The position numbers and the translations under genes are program-made. Below the pieces are notes generated by a model. That model saw only the letters and a program-made list of their open reading frames with translations. It was not told the DNA's origin and made no database searches. From positions 62,001 to 126,000 of the forward strand of contig JBLXFD010000011.1 in NCBI GenBank assembly GCA_048262455.1: a stretch of 64,000 bases of DNA, in the 5' to 3' direction. Origin of the DNA: Psychromarinibacter sp048262455 (GTDB lineage Bacteria; Pseudomonadota; Alphaproteobacteria; Rhodobacterales; Rhodobacteraceae). Positions 61,101-64,000 of this stretch are shown here, in pieces; the first letter of the stretch is position 1, and every line of letters starts with the position of its first letter.

Positions 61101-64000
61101 TAGAAGGTCGGCAGGATCACCCCGTCCTCGTCGTCGAACCCGTCCAGGTCGTCGCCGCTGGCGTCCGCGCTGAACTGGGTTGTGGCCTCGGGGTCCGGGG
61201 GCTCGGCGCCCAGGTAGGTACCCGCCACGGCAACATCGGCGATGATGTGCACCGGGTCGCCGTAGCTGGCGGGCGCGTCGCCCCGGTCCACCAGCGGCGC
61301 GGCCGAGATGACGATGGCGTAGTCCTCCACCTCGCCGTCCGGGGCGAAGCCGGCGGGGGGCAGGGCGGGCGTGGTGGACCAGCGGAAGCGGGCGAAGGTC
61401 TGGTCCAGCACCGCGTCTCCGGGCACCGAGACCTCCACCTGGATCTGCCCGTCGCCCGCCGCCGCGTCGGTGCCGGTGCCGTCATCGGCCAGGTTCAGCG
61501 CGATCTGCTCGGCGGTTCCGGGCTCGAAGACGCCGTTGCCGTTGAAGTCCATCCAGCCCTGCAGCACGCCGTCGCCGCCGGAGACGTTGGCGGTGACCAC
61601 GGTGATGAAGCCCTGCGTCAGCGGCGGGATCTCGACCCCGTCGTCGTCGTCGCTGTCGGCATTGGTGGCGTTTCCGGGGCCGGTGTCACCGGATTCGAAG
61701 CTGCCCAGCAGGATGCCGTCGCTGTCGATGAAGTTGTGCAGCGCGTCACCGAGGCCTGAGGGCGCATCGGTGAAGTCCGCGCAGCTCTGGATGTCGCCCA
61801 GGTGCATCCCGCCGCCGCCCGACAGCCCGCTGGCGCTGAACCGCAGGGGCGTGTGGCGGATCACCAGGGTGTCGATGGGCAGGCTGAAGCCCACCGTCAG
61901 GGCACGCTGCGCCCCGGACCCCAGCGCGTTCTCCCGCTCGCCAGTGACAGAGCCGTCGGCATTGGCCACCCGGGTCATGGCCAGCGATCCCGGGCCGTCG
62001 GTGATGCTGGGCGACACGACCCGGCCGTCCAGCAGCCCGAAGACGGTCAGGGATTCGTCCGCGTTCAGGTCGGCGGCGTAGAATTGGATGCCGGTCAGGG
62101 GGGCGTCGAAGGTGGCGCGCAGCTCGACGTATTGCGCGTCGAGCATCGGGTTGCCGCCGGTTCCGGCGTAAAGCGTGCTGACGGTGCCGATCGACGCGGG
62201 GCGGAAGGGCTGCGACAGGTCAAGAGCGGTCAGCGTTCCGGTCAGCCCGTTGTTGTCGAAAGAAACCGGCCCGCCCACCAGCGAGGGCACGTCGACGGCC
62301 CAGTCGATCGCCGAGATCCGGTTGCCGGAACACTGCGGCAGGTCCTCGCCCGGGGTGGTGAAGACGTTGACAGAGACGGTGTCGGTCGCTGGCCCCGCCT
62401 CGTTGCTGGCGATCTGCGTGTCTGCGGTGACGGTGCCGCCCGGCGCGGCGCTGGTGGTCACGTTGAACTCGATGGCGCCGCTTTGCAGGCCCCTGAGGGT
62501 CGGGATGGTCTGGAAGCTGAAGGTGCCGCCGGCGGGGTTGCTGGCAGGGCGGATGTCCTCGCCCTGGACGACCGAGAAGTTGGCGGTGCCGGTGGTCTGC
62601 GCCGGCAGCGTCACCTGCAGCACCGCGTCGGTCATCGCGGACAGCGAGGTATTGGCGTAGGTCACGCGGTAGCGGACCGTGGCGAAGGGCGGGATGTCGC
62701 CGCCGGCGTAAGCGACGCCGTTGACCTCGGTGATGCGGATGCCCACGGCGATGTCGTCGGGGCCCGGCAGGGCGATGAAGGACGAGCCCGCCACCCAGTA
62801 GCGCCAGGGGTTGTCGTTGCCCGCCGCGCCGCCTTCCGCGGAATCGCCGCCGTGACCCTCGGCGTTGACGGGGCCAAGGCTCTCGACGTCCGTCACCCGC
62901 AGCCGCAGCGCCGCGTAGTACACCTCGCCCTCCGCGATGCCGCCGAAGGCGAAGCGCACCGCGTTGGTGGCCGCCGGCAGCGCCGTGGCGTCGGTGGTGT
63001 TCAGGTCGAACCCGGTGGCCGAGGCATCGGTGCAGACGGCGACCGAATTGACTCCCGCGCCGGCGGGTTCGGGAAACACCGAGCCGGCCCCGTTGGCGGG
63101 GCCTTCCTGCCCCGGCAGGGTGGGCGAGGGGTCGTCGGCCCGGCAGGACCCGGGGTACTGGATGCGGTTCCAGGGACCCGTGGTCCCGTACCTGTCCCAG
63201 TCGCTGCCGCTGTCCGGCCCCGCCACCGGGCTGCCCGACCGGAACGGCGTCGCCCCGCGCCCGCCGGTGATCGAGGTTTCCTCCTGCACCGTGAAGCCGT
63301 TGGGATCGATGGTGCCGCCAGAGCCGAAGGCGTTGATCTGCACCGCGTCCCACTTGTTGTGCACCCGCGCGGTGCCGCTGCCGCCGACCGAGGACCAGGG
63401 GGTGCCGTTGGTGGGGTTGACGAGGTAGCCGTTGGTGAGATCCGCGATGTCGCTGCCGTTGGCGAACAGCGCGGTGTCGGGGCGGGTGGAATAGAAGATG
63501 CCGGTGTCGCCGTAGATATAGGCGAGGCCGGCGTTGCATACATCGTCGGTAAAGCCCGCCAGGGTGCAGGCCGCGTTGTCCTCTGGCTGCCAGCCGTTGG
63601 GCGAGATGTCGAAGGTCTGCTGCCCCTTCGGCCCCCAGCCCTTGGACACGCCGCTGCCGGTGGTCGCAAGGGCCGGGCGCGCGGGCAGGGGGTTGCCCGC
63701 CGCGTCGGTAATGAAGGCGCCCACCACCTCGGTCCCCGCGGGCACGTACATGGTGGCATAGCCGCCGGGCCCGTCCAGCGTGCCCGAGGCGATGACCGGG
63801 AAGCTGGAGAAGACCTCGATCACGTCGCCGTCCTGCAACGCCGGGTCGCCGTTCTGCACGTTGGTCTGCATCTGGGTGCGCGAGGCGGGCGTCAGGTCGA
63901 TGGTGCCGCTGCCCAGCCACGCGCCGTGGGCCAGCACCGCCAGCGCCAGGCAGGCCCAGACCAGGACCGCCACCAACAGGGTGCGGGGAAGCGAGGCGAT
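58154..64000 (-). CDS. Large secreted GEVED/DUF6923/SdrD-B/DUF11 surface protein (5-prime end outside the window)
   Basis: At least 1949 residues are encoded and the frame stays open to the window edge, so the real start is outside. A hydrophobic signal segment (LLVAVLVWACLALAVLAHGA) comes first. Two GEVED-type units follow at about 61790-61300 and 61290-60770 (GWMDFNGNGVFEPGTAEQ, GEVEDYAIVISA, DGEIEDYTLTISDD). A DUF6923-like propeller covers about 60760-60060 (WGYNALDGYLYAVPKGSGRL). SdrD-B (SVSGNVYIDQDASDVKEAGE) and DUF11 units (IVKVAYAAG, KVIEKLPSGFTYLSDD) follow. The last domain ends GFRVRIDP, much like the 886-residue protein. No barrel or anchor is present. It looks like a long extracellular or surface protein of unknown role. 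Confidence 0.8.
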   Translation of the reverse strand: MASLPRTLLVAVLVWACLALAVLAHGAWLGSGTIDLTPASRTQMQTNVQNGDPALQDGDVIEVFSSFPVIASGTLDGPGGYATMYVPAGTEVVGAFITDAAGNPLPARPALATTGSGVSKGWGPKGQQTFDISPNGWQPEDNAACTLAGFTDDVCNAGLAYIYGDTGIFYSTRPDTALFANGSDIADLTNGYLVNPTNGTPWSSVGGSGTARVHNKWDAVQINAFGSGGTIDPNGFTVQEETSITGGRGATPFRSGSPVAGPDSGSDWDRYGTTGPWNRIQYPGSCRADDPSPTLPGQEGPANGAGSVFPEPAGAGVNSVAVCTDASATGFDLNTTDATALPAATNAVRFAFGGIAEGEVYYAALRLRVTDVESLGPVNAEGHGGDSAEGGAAGNDNPWRYWVAGSSFIALPGPDDIAVGIRITEVNGVAYAGGDIPPFATVRYRVTYANTSLSAMTDAVLQVTLPAQTTGTANFSVVQGEDIRPASNPAGGTFSFQTIPTLRGLQSGAIEFNVTTSAAPGGTVTADTQIASNEAGPATDTVSVNVFTTPGEDLPQCSGNRISAIDWAVDVPSLVGGPVSFDNNGLTGTLTALDLSQPFRPASIGTVSTLYAGTGGNPMLDAQYVELRATFDAPLTGIQFYAADLNADESLTVFGLLDGRVVSPSITDGPGSLAMTRVANADGSVTGERENALGSGAQRALTVGFSLPIDTLVIRHTPLRFSASGLSGGGGMHLGDIQSCADFTDAPSGLGDALHNFIDSDGILLGSFESGDTGPGNATNADSDDDDGVEIPPLTQGFITVVTANVSGGDGVLQGWMDFNGNGVFEPGTAEQIALNLADDGTGTDAAAGDGQIQVEVSVPGDAVLDQTFARFRWSTTPALPPAGFAPDGEVEDYAIVISAAPLVDRGDAPASYGDPVHIIADVAVAGTYLGAEPPDPEATTQFSADASGDDLDGFDDEDGVILPTFYAGGTAEVTVTVNEVTGGASGVTGAVAYLQAWIDWDLDGTFDPGDMIAADLQDGSAGDKDGVLNGQIVFDVNVPASATLAPTFARFRWSTTAGVVAVALDGEIEDYTLTISDDPPPLVCDSGMFMVSDKDSIFRRVNLSRGLTGFSMSLDTIGLADRDLTGGWGYNALDGYLYAVPKGSGRLYRIDGSGTFTRMPDPSGGIADGEDAGDILPNGVMVYEADKNTFQLVDLANPLAATNRGTLELSVDVNTGDFAYNPLDGNLYGIDADTRQLFSVTANGGNPSVGTEAVTFIGPANYDGAFDAVWFDENGLFYAYDEDTNVLFLIDTATGLGQQLATSQTEEGGNSDGVSCRGASIVPFGSVSGNVYIDQDASDVKEAGEINLGGGIAISIHDDRGTPNDLDDDVFLRTVETLADGTYQSGDLFPGTTYRIEIDVNDTDLPAGSQIGTSNPLVGVTVNENSDTPDQNFGFDPQESDLSIVKVAYAAGTNTVITTAAPGDVIDWVISVLNSGPGSPSGVKVIEKLPSGFTYLSDDAPATGDFYDPDTGLWFVDEILPGTTETLTIRARVEPTGDHVNTVEIIESSLPDVDSDPSVGAKVDDFNDGIADDDEDSYAVTLYAGERTLSGRLFIDNGIGGGTAHDGTVNGGELGTAEAVLVILDEAGGIIAQPAIATDGSWSYALAAEHSGAVTLRVDPMQGYLPISERKAGLPSLQDTDPRDATYSFAPAAQTDYPGLDFGLLAAPVLTEDQTADIQSGQVATLAHQYKATTTGSVLFRYGDTAQTPAGAYGAAVYADPDCDGVPDTPLTAPVEVVAGDLVCIVSRVSAGSGTGPGSSFVYALLAETTFDGTAVVHTASNTDRVSSGAALGVLTLSKTVRNETQGSAEGTSNQGAAGDVLAYRIQLENNSGAAARDVILYDRTPAYTSLSEPVATPVTVGAALSCTLTVPSANVAGYAGPLRWDCSGSYPPGSVGSVGFRVRIDP

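Overview
The window reads as chromosomal DNA of a high-GC alphaproteobacterium, most likely a Rhodobacteraceae (roseobacter-type) organism. The basis is the uniformly GC-rich coding, the block MBL hydrolase-tatD-holB-tmk-D,D-carboxypeptidase-SPOR lipoprotein, the many ABC importers with LysR regulators, and structured intergenic repeats. No prophage, transposase or CRISPR array was seen.

Layout. 0-2.4 kb: the end of recN, a TauE/SafE exporter, a short-chain dehydrogenase and a secreted TPR protein. 2.6-8.1 kb: a polyamine-type (PotADBC-like) importer operon with a DUF1330 gene inside it and two permeases that are unusually long. 8.15-8.75 kb: three tandem copies of a structured repeat. 8.8-15.2 kb: an AEC carrier and the housekeeping block, followed by tRNA-Ser(TGA). 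15.7-23.5 kb (minus strand): importer module A, with LysR, binding protein, two permeases, a cytoplasmic-type sulfatase, a DUF4432 mutarotase-like protein and an ATPase. 23.5-30.2 kb (minus): a DppABCDF-type peptide importer with an M19 dipeptidase and a GNAT acetyltransferase. 30.4-34.4 kb: a minus-strand redox group with a dienelactone hydrolase, a six-helix ferric-reductase-like membrane protein, a Tat-exported intradiol-dioxygenase-like protein and a flavin monooxygenase fused to cytochrome b5. 34.5-42.4 kb: module B, a paralogue of module A in mirror orientation with a divergent LysR gene. 42.5-43.9 kb: two small coupled ORFs, a candidate structured RNA with a strong terminator, and a lytic transglycosylase. 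43.9-48 kb: a hybrid histidine kinase with a periplasmic sulfite-oxidase-fold protein, divergent from a NarL-type response regulator. 48.4-64 kb: a surface-protein locus with three DUF11-type secreted proteins and one 1931-residue DUF11/beta-barrel protein. A second array of the structured repeat lies where the last two of these genes converge.

How the parts work together. The two sulfatase modules look like import-then-desulfate routes for sulfated sugars. In each, a binding protein and permeases bring in the ligand, the cytosolic sulfatase removes sulfate and the DUF4432 protein acts on the sugar. Each module has one perfect LysR-type T-N11-A dyad beside its binding-protein gene. The peptide operon pairs uptake with a dipeptidase. 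The kinase, sulfite-oxidase-fold protein and regulator form a likely sensory circuit. Substrates are inferred from families and context and are not proven by sequence.
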